Of a DNA stretch of 64,000 nt, positions 1 to 9,074 are shown in pieces; within the stretch, counting starts at the first letter, position 1, and each line of letters starts with the position of its first letter. This DNA comes from Roseiarcus sp963816065 (GTDB lineage Bacteria; Pseudomonadota; Alphaproteobacteria; Rhizobiales; Beijerinckiaceae). The position numbers were made by a program, and so were the translations under genes. The notes under the pieces were generated by a model. It was not told the DNA's origin. It searched no databases and saw nothing but the letters and a program-made list of their open reading frames with translations. The stretch covers positions 381,508-445,507 of the forward strand of contig CAWFJG010000002.1 of NCBI GenBank assembly GCA_963816065.1, given 5' to 3'.

Positions 1-1059
1 ATCGCCCGGGCGCTCACGGTCCCGCACCGGGTCGTGATCTTCGACGAGCCGACCGCCTCGCTGACCCCGGTCGAGACAACCGCGCTTCTCAAACTCGTGC
101 GCGAGTTGAAGGCCAAGGGCGTCGCGGTCCTTTACATTTCCCATCGCCTCGAGGAGGTGAAGGCGGTCGCTGACATCGTTACGATTTTGCGCGACGGCAA
201 GAAGGTGACGACGCGGCCTGGGGCCGATCTGGAACCGGTCGACATGGCCCGCCTGATGGTTGGGCGCGACCTCCTCGCGCTCTATCCTCCGCGCCCCCCT
301 ATCCCGGCCGGGGCGCCGACGCTCGAAGTCGAGCATTTCGCAGCGGAAGGCTTCGCCGAAGACGCGAGCTTCAGCGTTCGGCCGGGCGAAATTCTAGGCT
401 TCTCCGGGCTGGTTGGCGCGGGACGCACGGAACTGTTCGAAGCCCTGTTCGGTCTGCGCCCGGGCGGCGGCGAGATCCGGCTCGACGGGCGCCCGCAGCA
501 TTGGCCGGACGCGCGCGCCGGCATGCGCGCCGGGGCCGTCTATCTGACCGAGGACCGCAAGAGCAAAGGGCTGCTGCTCGAGGAGACGCTCTCGATTAAC
601 CTGACGCTCGCCGCGCTCGACAAGTTCCAGCGCGGCCCGCTCGTCGACCGCGCTCGCGAGAGCAAGGCGCTCGACGAGGCGATCCAGCGCTTCGACATCC
701 GAATCGGCGACAAGAGCCTGCTGGCGGGGCAGATGTCGGGCGGCAATCAGCAGAAACTCTTGCTGGCCAAAATGATGCAGCTCAATCCGCGCGTCGTGGT
801 GATCGACGAACCTACGCGCGGCATCGACATCGGCGCCAAGCAGCAGATTTATCGCTTCATCGCCGCCATGGCCGGGGAGGGCCGCTCGGTAATCGTGATT
901 TCGTCCGAGATGACCGAGTTGATCGGCATCTGTCACAGGATCTTGGTCATGCGCAACGGCCGGATCACCGGGGAGGTGGCTGGCGAGGCGATGACGGAGC
1001 ATGAGATCGTGGGTCTGGCGACGGGCGTAGATACGATGTCGGGGGAAGGGCGGGTATGA
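1..1059 (+). CDS. Sugar ABC transporter ATPase, 5'-truncated by window edge
   Basis: This is the C-terminal two thirds of a double-domain ATPase of the RbsA/MglA/XylG type, which powers uptake of a monosaccharide from the cytoplasmic face. The frame is open from base 1, so the start lies outside the window. It begins just before the first Walker B (IFDEPTAS). The second nucleotide-binding domain follows, with a degenerate Walker A region (GLVGAGRTELF), the signature MSGGNQQK and a second Walker B (VVVIDEPTRGID). The degenerate second Walker A is normal for this family. The stop overlaps the permease start as ATGA, so the two are translationally coupled. The substrate is unknown. Confidence 0.93.
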   Translation: MARALTVPHRVVIFDEPTASLTPVETTALLKLVRELKAKGVAVLYISHRLEEVKAVADIVTILRDGKKVTTRPGADLEPVDMARLMVGRDLLALYPPRPPIPAGAPTLEVEHFAAEGFAEDASFSVRPGEILGFSGLVGAGRTELFEALFGLRPGGGEIRLDGRPQHWPDARAGMRAGAVYLTEDRKSKGLLLEETLSINLTLAALDKFQRGPLVDRARESKALDEAIQRFDIRIGDKSLLAGQMSGGNQQKLLLAKMMQLNPRVVVIDEPTRGIDIGAKQQIYRFIAAMAGEGRSVIVISSEMTELIGICHRILVMRNGRITGEVAGEAMTEHEIVGLATGVDTMSGEGRV

Positions 1060-2057
1060 CCGAGGCGGTTCGCGAGGCGCCTGCCGCGGCGACGCGCCGC
1101 AGGATCAACCTCGGCGCGGTCGCGCCTTTCCTGGCGCTCGGCCTGGTTTGCGTTCTCGGCGCCTTCGCCAATTCGCGCTTCCTCAGCCTCGACAATCTGA
1201 CCAACGTGCTGGCGCGCAGCACCTTCATCGCCACCATCGCCGTCGGACAGACCCTGGTCATCACCGGCGGTGGGCTCGACCTGTCGGTCGGGGCGATGGC
1301 GGCCTTCGTGGCGGGCCTGGAAATCCTGTTCCTGAATTCCGGGCTGATCGAGAATGCGACTCTCCTGATCGTCGCGGCGATGGCGCTGTCGCTTGCCGTC
1401 GGCGCCCTATGCGGTCTGTTCAATGGCGTCACGACCACGCTCGGCAAGATCGAGCCGTTCATCGTCACGCTCGGAACCATGGGCATCTTCCGCTCGCTGC
1501 TGACCTGGCTTGCTCAGGGCGGCTCGATCACGATCAGCAACAGCAGCGTCCGCGCCGCCTATCGTCAGGTCTATTTCGGCGACCTGTTCGACGTTCCCTA
1601 TCCGGTTCTCGTCATCGTCGGCGTCGCGATCGTCGGCGCGTTCATCCTCTACAGCACCGCCTACGGCCGGCACGTGCGCGCGGTCGGTTCGAACGAGGAC
1701 GTCGCGCGCTATTCCGGCATCAACGTCGCCCGCGTGCGCACCATCACTTATGTGCTGCAAGGTCTCTGCGTCGCCATCGCCGTCATCGTCTACGTTCCGC
1801 GGCTGAGCTCCGCCAGCGCTTCGACCGGCCTCGGCTGGGAGCTGATGGCGATTACCGCCGTGGTCGTCGGCGGCACGCGGCTCAAGGGCGGCGTCGGCCG
1901 CGTGTGGGGGACGATCGCCGGCGCGCTCCTTCTCGAAGTCATCGGCAATATCATGCTGTTGTCGAACGTGGTCAGCGAATACCTCATCGGCGCGGTCCAG
2001 GGCGCGATCATCATCATCGCGATGCTGGCGCAACGGGGACTGGCGCGCAGTCGCTGA
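1056..2057 (+). CDS. Sugar ABC transporter permease (RbsC-type)
   Basis: The 333-residue polytopic inner-membrane protein belongs to the BPD_transp_2 family and forms the sugar channel with the preceding ATPase. About eight to ten hydrophobic segments are visible, with the family's conserved stretches TGGGLDLSVGAMAAF after the second helix and AITAVVVGGTRLKGG near the C-terminus. Length is typical. It starts inside the ATPase stop codon and is followed after 51 bases by the binding protein. The order ATPase-permease-binding protein differs from the common order with the binding protein first. Confidence 0.93.
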   Translation: MTEAVREAPAAATRRRINLGAVAPFLALGLVCVLGAFANSRFLSLDNLTNVLARSTFIATIAVGQTLVITGGGLDLSVGAMAAFVAGLEILFLNSGLIENATLLIVAAMALSLAVGALCGLFNGVTTTLGKIEPFIVTLGTMGIFRSLLTWLAQGGSITISNSSVRAAYRQVYFGDLFDVPYPVLVIVGVAIVGAFILYSTAYGRHVRAVGSNEDVARYSGINVARVRTITYVLQGLCVAIAVIVYVPRLSSASASTGLGWELMAITAVVVGGTRLKGGVGRVWGTIAGALLLEVIGNIMLLSNVVSEYLIGAVQGAIIIIAMLAQRGLARSR

Positions 2058-2108
2058 GGATGAACCGAGAGGTCGGGATGACCTCTCAAATGAGCGGGAG
2101 AGGAAAGT

Positions 2109-3047
2109 ATGAAGCGTTTTCTGATTGGCCTTGCGGTCGCGGGCCTTCTCGCCGGCGCCGCTCAGGCGCAGCAGACAAGAACCATCGCGGTCTCGGTTCC
2201 GACCGCCGATCACGGCTGGACCGGAGGCGTGGTTTATCACGCGATGGAGGAGGCCAAGGCGCTCGAGAAGAGGTATCCGGGCCTCAAGGTGATCGTGAAG
2301 ACCTCGCCGGACCCGGCCGCGCAGGCGAACGCCCTTGAAGATCTCGAAACTCAGGGCATCGACGCGCTGGTCGTCCTGCCGCACGACCCGAACGTCCTGA
2401 CCGACCCGATCCGCAAGGTCAAGAGCAAGGGGACTTTCGTCACCGTCGTCGATCGCATCGCCAATGACCGGTCGATCTACGATCTCTATGTCGGCGGCGA
2501 CAACCCCGGCATCGGCGCGCGGGCGGCGGACTATTTCAAGAAGGCGATGCCGAACGGCGGCGACGTCGTGGTGATCCGCGGCCTGCCGATCCCGATCGAT
2601 AAGATGCGCGTCGACGCCTTTGACGAAGGGATCAAGGGAACCAAGATCAACGTCATCGACAGCCAGTTCGGCAACTGGAGCCGCGACGACGCCTTCAAGG
2701 TTATGCAAGACTTCTTGACCAAGCATCCCAAGATCGACGCCGTGTGGTGCCAGGACGACGACATGGCGGTCGGCGTGTTCGAGGCGATCGCTCAGGCCAA
2801 GCGCACCGACGTCAAGTTCGTGGTCGCCGGCGCCGGCAGCAAGGACATGATCAAGCGCGTGATGGACGGCGACCCGATGATGCCGGTCGATGTCCTCTAC
2901 TCGCCGACCATGGTCGCCGTGGCGATGGACCTGACCGCGCTCGGACTCGAGGACAAGATCCCGGTGCGCGGCGATTACATCCTCAAGGCGTCGCTGATCG
3001 ACAAGGCCAATGCGAAGGACTTCTACTTCCCGAATTCGCCGTTCTAG
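2109..3047 (+). CDS. Periplasmic sugar-binding protein of ABC importer
   Basis: The 312-residue protein opens with a clear Sec signal peptide (about residues 1-20, cleavage after AQA). It continues as a type I periplasmic binding fold of the ribose/rhizopine class (Peripla_BP_4): repeated beta-alpha units, an NALEDLETQGIDALVV hinge-region motif and a PVDVLYSP segment near the end. It would capture the sugar for the permease/ATPase pair encoded just upstream. A GGGAGAGGAAAG ribosome-binding region precedes the ATG. The ligand cannot be deduced, but the isomerase, dehydrogenase and reductase genes downstream suggest a sugar or cyclitol that is oxidised or isomerised after entry. Confidence 0.92.
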   Translation: MKRFLIGLAVAGLLAGAAQAQQTRTIAVSVPTADHGWTGGVVYHAMEEAKALEKRYPGLKVIVKTSPDPAAQANALEDLETQGIDALVVLPHDPNVLTDPIRKVKSKGTFVTVVDRIANDRSIYDLYVGGDNPGIGARAADYFKKAMPNGGDVVVIRGLPIPIDKMRVDAFDEGIKGTKINVIDSQFGNWSRDDAFKVMQDFLTKHPKIDAVWCQDDDMAVGVFEAIAQAKRTDVKFVVAGAGSKDMIKRVMDGDPMMPVDVLYSPTMVAVAMDLTALGLEDKIPVRGDYILKASLIDKANAKDFYFPNSPF

Positions 3048-3110
3048 GGCGACACGGAGGCGGTTCGAGTCGGTAGCGACGACTTGCCATCGCCCTTCGG
3101 CCTTATGCCG

Positions 3111-3196
3111 CTTCCCTCTCCCGGTGGGAGACGGGCATCCCTTCTCTCTCGGGGAAAGCGGCCGCGCAAGCGGCCGGATGAGGGTTTGCGGCGCGA
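3111..3196. repeat. Intergenic palindromic repeat element with hairpin
   Basis: The 271-base gap between the binding protein and isomerase genes contains nested inverted repeats. The clearest is CGGCCGC-GCAA-GCGGCCG at 3159-3176, a perfect 7-bp stem with a GCAA loop. The block CTTCCCTCTCCCGG...GGGA reappears in variant form at 6617-6656, 9930-9970 and 26360-26430, and the tail GATGAGGGTTT recurs near 8133-8145. This resembles a dispersed REP-like element. No T-run follows, so it is more likely an mRNA-stability or attenuation element inside the operon than a terminator. Confidence 0.5.
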
Positions 3197-3318
3197 CACG
3201 TTCAAAATTGTCGCAGCTGCGACGACACGGCGACAGGAGGAGCGCGGCTGTCCCGCTCCTCTCTTCAATTCCACGCAATGACGCGCGCTCGGGTTTGAGC
3301 GCATAGGAGACATGAAAC

Positions 3319-4378
3319 ATGGCTGGCATGGTCAAGGGCCCGGCGATTTTCCTGGCGCAGTTCGCCGGCGACGCGGCGCCGTTCAATTCGTTTGCTTCGA
3401 TTTGCGAATGGGCGGCGGGGCTCGGCTACAAGGGCGTGCAGATTCCAAGCTGGGACGAGCGCCTGTTCGATCTCGCCAAGGCGGCCTCGTCGAAGGATCT
3501 ATTGCGACGAGCTGACCGGGATCGCCGCAAGCCACGGGCTCGCGATCACCGAGCTTTCGACCCATCTGCAGGGCCAGCTCGTCGCGGTGAACCCGGCTTA
3601 CGACGACGCCTTCGACGCCTTCGCGCCGAAAGACCTTCACGGGAAACCGGCCGAGCGGCAGAAATGGGCGGTCGAGCAGATGATGCTGGCCGCGAAGGCC
3701 TCGAAGCGCCTCGGCCTCAAGGCGCATGCGACCTTCTCAGGCGCGCTCGCGTGGCCCTACGTCTATCCCTGGCCGCAACGCGCGCCCGGGCTGATCGAGA
3801 CGGCGTTCGAGGAACTGGCGAAGCGGTGGAAACCGATCCTCGACGCCTTCGACGACGCAGGGTGTGACCTCGCCTACGAGATTCATCCCGGCGAAGACAT
3901 TTTCGACGGCGCCACCTTCGAGCGCTTTCTGGAGGCCCTGAAAGGTCACAAGCGCTGCAACATCCTCTACGATCCGTCGCACTTCGTGCTGCAGCAGCTC
4001 GACTATCTCGACTACATCGACATCTACCACGAGCGGATCAAGGCGTTTCACGTCAAGGACGCCGAGTTCAACCCGACCGGCCGCCAGGGCGTCTATTCGG
4101 GCTATGCGCCCTGGGTCGAGCGCGCCGGCCGGTTCCGTTCGCTCGGCGACGGGCAGGTCGACTTTTCCGGCATCTTCTCGAAGATGGCGCAGTACGGCTA
4201 CTCGTCGTGGGCGGTGCTGGAGTGGGAGTGCTGTCTCAAGCACCCTGAGGACGGCGCGCGCGAAGGCGCCGAGTTCATCAAGCAGCACATGATTCGGGTG
4301 ACCGAGAAAGCGTTCGACGATTTCGCCGGCGGCGCGGTCGACAAGAAGCAGATCAAGCGCGCGCTCGGGCTCAAGTAA
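3319..4378 (+). CDS. Sugar phosphate isomerase/epimerase (TIM barrel), frameshifted
   Basis: About 350 residues of the xylose-isomerase-like TIM-barrel superfamily, which interconverts or epimerises sugars or keto-inositols using a divalent metal. Metal-ligand segments are recognisable: EIHPGE, YDPSHFVL, FHVKDAEF and the terminal LEWECC. The ATG at 3319 follows GGAG; an overlapping ATG at 3312 leads into a wrong frame. One extra base near 3499 (reading GATCTAT where GACTAT or GATTAT is expected) shifts the frame between AKAASSKD and YCDELTG. Removing it restores one continuous protein. It lies 13 bases before the dehydrogenase gene in the same operon. Confidence 0.85.
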
Positions 4379-4391
4379 CGGGAGGGAGAAC

Positions 4392-5567
4392 ATGGCCATC
4401 GAGGGACGCAGCGACGCCAAGGCCGGCGGACGCATCAGGCTGGGCATGGTGGGCGGCGGCGAGGGCGCCTTCATCGGCGCGGTGCACCGCATCGCCTCGC
4501 GCATCGACGACCAGTACGAGCTGGTCGCCGGCGCACTGTCGTCGACGCCGGAGAAGGCGCGCAAATCCGGCGAAGCGCTTGGCCTTGCCGCCGACCGCAT
4601 CTACGACGACTACGAGAGCATGGCGAAGGCCGAGGCCAAGCGGCCGGACGGGATCGAGGCGGTCTCGATCGTGACCCCCAACCACATGCACGCCGGGCCG
4701 GCCATCGCCTTCCTTGAAGGCGGGCATTCACGTCATCTGCGACAAGCCGCTGACGGTGTCGCTGGCGGAAGCCAAGAGGATGAAGGCGGCGGTCGAGAAG
4801 TCCGGCCGCATCTTCGCCCTCACCCACAATTACACCGGCTACCCGCTGGTGCGCCGGATGCGCGAGATGGCCCAGGGCGGCGATCTTGGCGTCCTCCGGC
4901 TCGTGCAGGTCGAATATCCGCAGGACTGGCTGACCGGACCGACCGAGAAGAGCGGCAACAAGCAGGCCGAGTGGCGCACCGATCCGAAGCGCTCGGGCGC
5001 CGGCGGGGCGCTCGGCGACATCGGCACCCACGCCTATCAACCTCGCCGATTACGTGACCGGGCTCGACCTCTCCGAGCTTTCGGCCGACCTCACCTCGTT
5101 CGGCGAAGGGCCGGACGCTCGACGACAACGTCCAGATCATGCTGCGCTACGCCAACGGCGCGCGCGGGGCGCTGTGGGCGAGCCAGGTCGCCGTCGGCAA
5201 CGAGAACGGCGTGATGCTGCGCGTCTACGGGACCAAGGGCGGCCTCGTCTGGCGGCAGGAGAATCCGAACCAGCTGTTCTGGTCGCCGTACGAGAAGCCG
5301 ACCCAGATCCTTACCCGCGGCGGCCCGGGTTCGGGCGAGGCGGCGGGGCGCGTGACCCGTATCCCGCCCGGCCATCCGGAGGGCTATCTCGAGGGCTTCG
5401 CCAACATCTATGCCGAAGTCGCGGCGGCGATCAAAGCCGCGCGGTCGGGCAAGAAGCCGCCCAAGGGCGTCCAGTTCCCGACCATCGACGACGGCGTCAA
5501 GGGCCTCGCCTTCATCGAGGCGGCGGTCAAGTCGTCGAAGGCCAACGCAAAATGGGTGAAGCCGTAA
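4392..5567 (+). CDS. Gfo/Idh/MocA-family NAD(P) oxidoreductase, frameshifted
   Basis: About 390 residues. The N-terminal Rossmann segment (IRLGMVGGGEGAF) binds NAD(P). The family lysine motif appears as HVICDKPLTVSLAEAK, and GALGDIGTHAYNLADYV carries the usual GxxxDxGxH catalytic-site pattern once the frame is corrected. Such enzymes oxidise sugars or inositols in step with isomerases like the one encoded upstream. Three single-base insertions, near 4716, 5039 and 5113, break the frame; removing one base at each gives a normal family member. A GGGAGG ribosome-binding site precedes the ATG. The TAA stop shares a base with the ATG of the aldo/keto reductase. Confidence 0.85.
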
Positions 5568-6554
5568 TGCAAAAGCGAATTTTCGGACGCACCGGCCGCA
5601 GCGTCGGCGAGGTCGGCTTCGGCGCCTGGGCGATCGGCGGAAGCTGGGGCGAGGTCGAGGAAAGCGAGGCGCTCGCCGCGCTGAACGCCGCGCTCGACGC
5701 TGGCGTGACCTTCATCGACACCGCGGACGTCTATGGCGACGGCCGCTCGGAACGGCTGGTCGCCAAGGCCTTGAAGGCGCGGCCGGGCGCCGGCGTGTTC
5801 GTCGCGACCAAGGCCGGCCGCCGCCTGCCGCAGCAGACCGTCGCCGGCTACACATATCAGAACTTGAACGGCTGGATCGACCGCAGCCTCAAAAATCTCG
5901 AGGTCGAGACGCTCGACCTCGTCCAGCTTCACTGCCCGCCGACCGACCTCTATTACCATCCGGAGGCGTTCGACGCGCTCGACCGGATCAAGACGGCCGG
6001 CAAGATCCGCGACTACGGGGTCAGCGTCGAGCGGATCGAGGAGGCCTTGAAGGCGATCGAATTTCCCGGCGTCGTCAGCGTCCAGATCATCTTCAATATC
6101 TTCCGGCAGCGGCCGGCCGGGCTGTTCTTCGACACGGCGAAGGCGCGCAACGTCGCGATCATCCCGCGGGTGCCGCTTGGCGAGCGGCCTGCTGACCGGC
6201 AAGCTCAAGGCGGAGTCGACCTTCGCGGACGACGACCATCGCAAGTTCAACCGTCACGGCGAGGCGTTCGACGTCGGCGAGACGTTTTCGGGCGTGCCCT
6301 ACGAGGTGGGCCTGAAGGCGGTCGAGCGCATCCGGCCGCTGGTCAGGGGCAATGCGACCATGGCGCAGCTCGCGCTGCGCTGGATCCTGATGTTCGATGC
6401 GGTGACGGTCGTCATCCCGGGCGCGAAGACCGCGGCGCAGGCGCGCGGCAATGCTGAGGCCGCCGACCTGCCGCCGCTCTCGGCCGCCGACATGGCGGCG
6501 GTGAAGACGATCTACGACGAGGACATTCGGCCGCACGTCCACCAGCGGTGGTGA
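5567..6554 (+). CDS. Aldo/keto reductase, one frameshift
   Basis: About 328 residues of the aldo/keto reductase superfamily, a TIM barrel reducing or oxidising sugar carbonyls with NADP(H). The catalytic tetrad is visible: D and Y in FIDTADVYGDG, K in FVATKAGR, and H in LVQLHCPP. The C-terminal cofactor segment VVIPGAKTAAQARGN is also present. One extra G near 6180 (CTTGGCGAGC where CTTGCGAGC is expected) splits the gene between RVPL and ASGLLTGKL. The start overlaps the previous stop, so it is co-translated with the dehydrogenase. It is the last gene of the sugar operon visible here. Confidence 0.88.
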
Positions 6555-6790
6555 GGCGGGGCTGCCCCTGACATCGGGTCGCGCCATCTCACCCTCGCCC
6601 TGAGGCCTTCGGCCGCTTCCCTCTCCCGGCGGGACCCACAAACGGGGGAGGGAATGTCGCCTCCCTTAAGCGCGCCACTCGCACGCCCTCGCGCCCTCGA
6701 GCGTCGCGGGAAAGCGTTCGGGACGGATCGGGGAAGGGATCCGTGGGCTCGGGAGCGAGCCGGACCCTCCTTCATCGAGCCAGTCCGTCC

Positions 6791-7240
6791 CGGGCGCGGA
6801 TTTAACGATTTCAAGGTTTTGCAGAAGATTTTCCCGGCCGTCGCGTCCTGCCGGGGCGGTCGAACGGAACGTCTCGGCCAAGCTGGGGAACGACGCCATA
6901 CGTCCCGGCTCGCAACGTGCTCCAGCGGGAGCGCAGGATCTGGCGACCGGGTGCGCTGCTTAACAGGCTCAGGACGAGGTCGGGAGTCGAGACCGGGCCG
7001 GCTGGAGCGGCCTCGGCGGCCTGGAAGCTCGACCCAATCCCGGGCGCGGATTCAACCTTTTCAAGGCTTTGCGCCGGATTTTGCGGGCAAGCGTCAGCGC
7101 CGAGGGGCTCGTGGACGCGGTCGTCGACCGTGTCGTCGACCCCCGGGCCCTGACCCGGGGAGAGCGCGGCTGCAAGGGTCGCGTCTCCGGGCGCGGAATC
7201 AATCTTTTCAAGATGTTGCGCCGGATTTTCCGGGCGCTCG
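6791..7240. repeat. Three imperfect copies of a ~50-bp repeat
   Basis: Copies begin at 6791, 7041 and 7188 and share CGGGCGCGGATTCAAC, then TTTTCAAGG and a GCGCCGGATTTT-type segment, with irregular spacing (250 and 147 bases). On the minus strand, copies 2 and 3 encode the related peptides QNPAQSLEKVESAPG and ENPAQHLEKIDSAPG inside the tail of the HTH protein. Copy 1 encodes ENLLQNLEIVKSAPG in a shifted frame just past its present stop. Irregular spacing and divergence exclude a CRISPR array. It may be a translated dispersed element. Confidence 0.65.
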
Positions 7241-7740
7241 TCGCGTCCGGACTCGGCAGGGACAGCCTCATGATCCTGCAGCCCAAGTTCCGCGCTGCAG
7301 AAAAGAGCCCCGCCGAACGCAGGGGACCTTTCGCCGGGCTCGGCGTGGGAGGCCTTTGGCCGCGCCCATTCGGCGGCGAAGGCGCCGCCGTAGCGGTCGA
7401 GCTCGCGCACGATCTTGACCACCTGGTCGACCGCCTTGAGGTTGGTCGGCGACATGGCGCTGAAGGCGACGAGCAGCGCCTCGTTGAGACGGCTGAACTG
7501 GATCGCCACGAATTCCTCGGGCGGGTGCGGCATCCGGCGCGCAAGGATCTCCCGGATGATCGCGCGCATCCGCTTTTCGCTTAACCCGACCCGGGCCGCG
7601 ATCTCGACCACCGAAACGCCGCGGTTGAGATAGTCGACGATCAGCTGTTCGCGCTTGAACTTCGCCAGCCGCGCGGCGCGCGCCGCGGTTGACAGATGTG
7701 AGGGCGCGACGGTCGGCGTAGGTTCGAGACGGGCGGACAC
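6811..7740 (-). CDS. HTH-domain protein with repetitive C-terminal tail
   Basis: About 309 residues from a GTG start at 7740, chosen because AAAGGAG (7756-7750) sits 9 bases upstream; longer in-frame starts (ATG 7767 or 7788) lack such a site. The N-terminal 90 residues contain a helix-turn-helix of the type LIVDYLNRGVSVVEIAARVG followed by LSEKRMRAIIREILARR. An FSRLNEALLVAFSAMSPTNLKAVDQVVKIVREL helical domain follows. The remaining half is low-complexity and carries PAQxLEK-SAPG repeats. It is not a recognised characterised family; DNA binding is inferred from the HTH. A frame slip near 6850 may truncate the natural end. A GAAC-N7-GAAC site lies upstream. Confidence 0.7.
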   Translation of the reverse strand: MSARLEPTPTVAPSHLSTAARAARLAKFKREQLIVDYLNRGVSVVEIAARVGLSEKRMRAIIREILARRMPHPPEEFVAIQFSRLNEALLVAFSAMSPTNLKAVDQVVKIVRELDRYGGAFAAEWARPKASHAEPGERSPAFGGALFCSAELGLQDHEAVPAESGRDERPENPAQHLEKIDSAPGDATLAAALSPGQGPGVDDTVDDRVHEPLGADACPQNPAQSLEKVESAPGIGSSFQAAEAAPAGPVSTPDLVLSLLSSAPGRQILRSRWSTLRAGTYGVVPQLGRDVPFDRPGRTRRPGKSSAKP

Positions 7741-7769
7741 GGCGGCGTTCTCCTTTGTCGGGATCATCA

Positions 7770-7784
7770 GAACAAAAGAAGAAC
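7770..7784 (-). promoter_or_regulatory. LexA-type SOS box (GTTC-N7-GTTC)
   Basis: The minus strand reads GTTCTTCTTTTGTTC, an exact match to the alphaproteobacterial LexA operator GTTC-N7-GTTC. It lies 30-44 bases upstream of the GTG start of the HTH gene. A TTGCCA hexamer a short distance further upstream could be a -35 element, which would place the box across the -10/+1 region, as in SOS promoters. Regulation by LexA is inferred from the motif only. Confidence 0.5.
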
Positions 7785-8000
7785 ACATTTTCGCCGATTT
7801 GGCAAGAGATTGTCGCTTTTTCCGCGGCCAGACGCTCGCGCGAAGGCGGGGCCATCGCCCTAAGCAGAATGAAAACGGGGTTGCGCCAGCGGACCCTTGC
7901 CCCGCCGCGGTAGCCCGTCGCAAGACGGGCGTCCTCCTCCCGGACGCCCTACGGCGGCTTCCCTGTCCCTGTGGGCCATGAGATTGGCATGTCCTTGCGG

Positions 8001-8020
8001 CCCCGGATGCAAGTCCGGGG
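8001..8020. other. Perfect hairpin CCCCGGA-N6-TCCGGGG
   Basis: A 7-bp perfect stem with a 6-base loop lies in the roughly 430-base gap between the divergent HTH gene (start 7740) and the 3' end of the tetR gene (8169). It lacks a T-run, so an intrinsic terminator for tetR is possible but weakly supported. The rest of the gap holds degenerate pieces of the intergenic repeat (8080-8150) and no credible gene. Confidence 0.3.
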
Positions 8021-8168
8021 TTGACGCAGAGCACGGATCAGGCAGCCGTAGGAGATGCGCGCATGTTTTGGCCCGGCAGGAAAGCGGGCGCGCCCGTCCT
8101 CCTCGGGGAAGGAGACCCGAAGAATGGGACGAGGGTTTGGCGCGATCCCATCAGAGTTCGTTGTGCGC

Positions 8169-8801
8169 TCAAACCGCCGCGAGGCGCGCCAGAACGCTGC
8201 GGACGTCGGCCTGCATGGCGGCGATGGCGGCGTCGTCTCCGGAGAGATGCCGCAGGAGACCGCGCTGGAAGAGGCCGTCCATGATGGCGTATGCTGCCGA
8301 GGGCGACATCGCCTGCGGCACGCCGCTGAGCTCCGAAAGGCGCGTCATGATGCGCCAGATCATGTCCTCGAGGCTCTTGTCGATCTCGGCGATGTCGGAC
8401 TGGAAGGCCGGCTCGTACATGGCCTCCGCCCGGATGTCGTACCAGAGACGATGCAGGCGCCCGTCCTCCCTGACGGTCTGTCCAAGGGCGTGGACGAAAC
8501 CATGTACGAGCTCCTCGCTGGATCGCGCCGCGGCCGTGACCTCGTCATAGCGCGTCACGCAGCGCGCCTTGTACTGGCGCACGCTGCACAGGATGAGATC
8601 GACCTTGTCGGCGAAATAGTAGTGCAGGACTCCGTGACTGAACGCCGAGTTCTCGGCGATTTCGCGGACGCTGGTGCGGGCGTAGCCGAGTTCCGACAGC
8701 GTCTGCAGCGCCGCCTCCGCAAGCTCAGCCCGCCGCTCGGCGAACTTGTCGATCGGCCGTCGCGGAACCCGATCCAGTTTCGTCACATTCCGAGACGCCA
8801 T
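8169..8801 (-). CDS. TetR/AcrR-family transcriptional regulator
   Basis: About 210 residues from ATG 8801 (MASRNV), preferred over the upstream ATG at 8861 because GGAAG lies just before it and the family fold begins soon after. The N-terminal HTH is standard TetR: AEAALQTLSELGYARTSVREIA, then ENSAFSHGVLHYYFADKVDL. The C-terminal part is a helical ligand domain of BetI-like character. It is divergent from an SDR gene, with a palindrome between them, so it probably represses itself and the SDR operon in response to a substrate. The ligand is unknown. Confidence 0.88.
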   Translation of the reverse strand: MASRNVTKLDRVPRRPIDKFAERRAELAEAALQTLSELGYARTSVREIAENSAFSHGVLHYYFADKVDLILCSVRQYKARCVTRYDEVTAAARSSEELVHGFVHALGQTVREDGRLHRLWYDIRAEAMYEPAFQSDIAEIDKSLEDMIWRIMTRLSELSGVPQAMSPSAAYAIMDGLFQRGLLRHLSGDDAAIAAMQADVRSVLARLAAV

Positions 8802-8906
8802 CCGCTTCCGCCATTCGCCCTTCCCGTCGAGACGACGGATAGCACGCGGACTCGCGCACACAAGCCCCGACCCCGTCTCCGCGCCACCGCGATTTTATTT
8901 GACAGT

Positions 8907-8934
8907 CGTATAAAGAAAACTTGACAGGTGTCAA
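8907..8934 (-). promoter_or_regulatory. Promoter and palindromic operator in tetR-SDR intergenic region
   Basis: On the minus strand TTGACA (8934-8929), 16 bases, then TATACG (8912-8907) form a good sigma70-type promoter toward tetR. The -35 hexamer lies inside the perfect palindrome TTGACA-GG-TGTCAA at 8921-8934, and another TTGACA half site lies at 8899-8904. The palindrome could be the TetR operator; it also fits the FixK/FNR form TTGAC-N4-GTCAA. Which protein binds is undetermined. Confidence 0.55.
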
Positions 8935-9074
8935 AACTTATCCTTCTCTTCCAGCGGCCCAAACAGGGCTTTCGCCAGGGAGGAGACCCATGCCGAGCTG
9001 TTCGGCCTGTTTGCGCCTGTATGCCTCCTCCCCAACGCCTCGGCTTCGACCGGGCGACAATGGAGGACGTCCCC

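Noticed and set aside
3159..3176. Intrinsic terminator after the binding-protein gene
   Set aside because: The hairpin is strong but no T-run follows, and the isomerase, dehydrogenase and reductase genes downstream look like the same operon.
1407..3386. Long minus-strand frame opposite the permease and binding-protein genes
   Set aside because: It is the antisense of well-conserved genes; high GC creates such long open frames throughout the window.
6791..7240. CRISPR-like array
   Set aside because: Only three diverged copies with spacing of 250 and 147 bases, and no cas genes.
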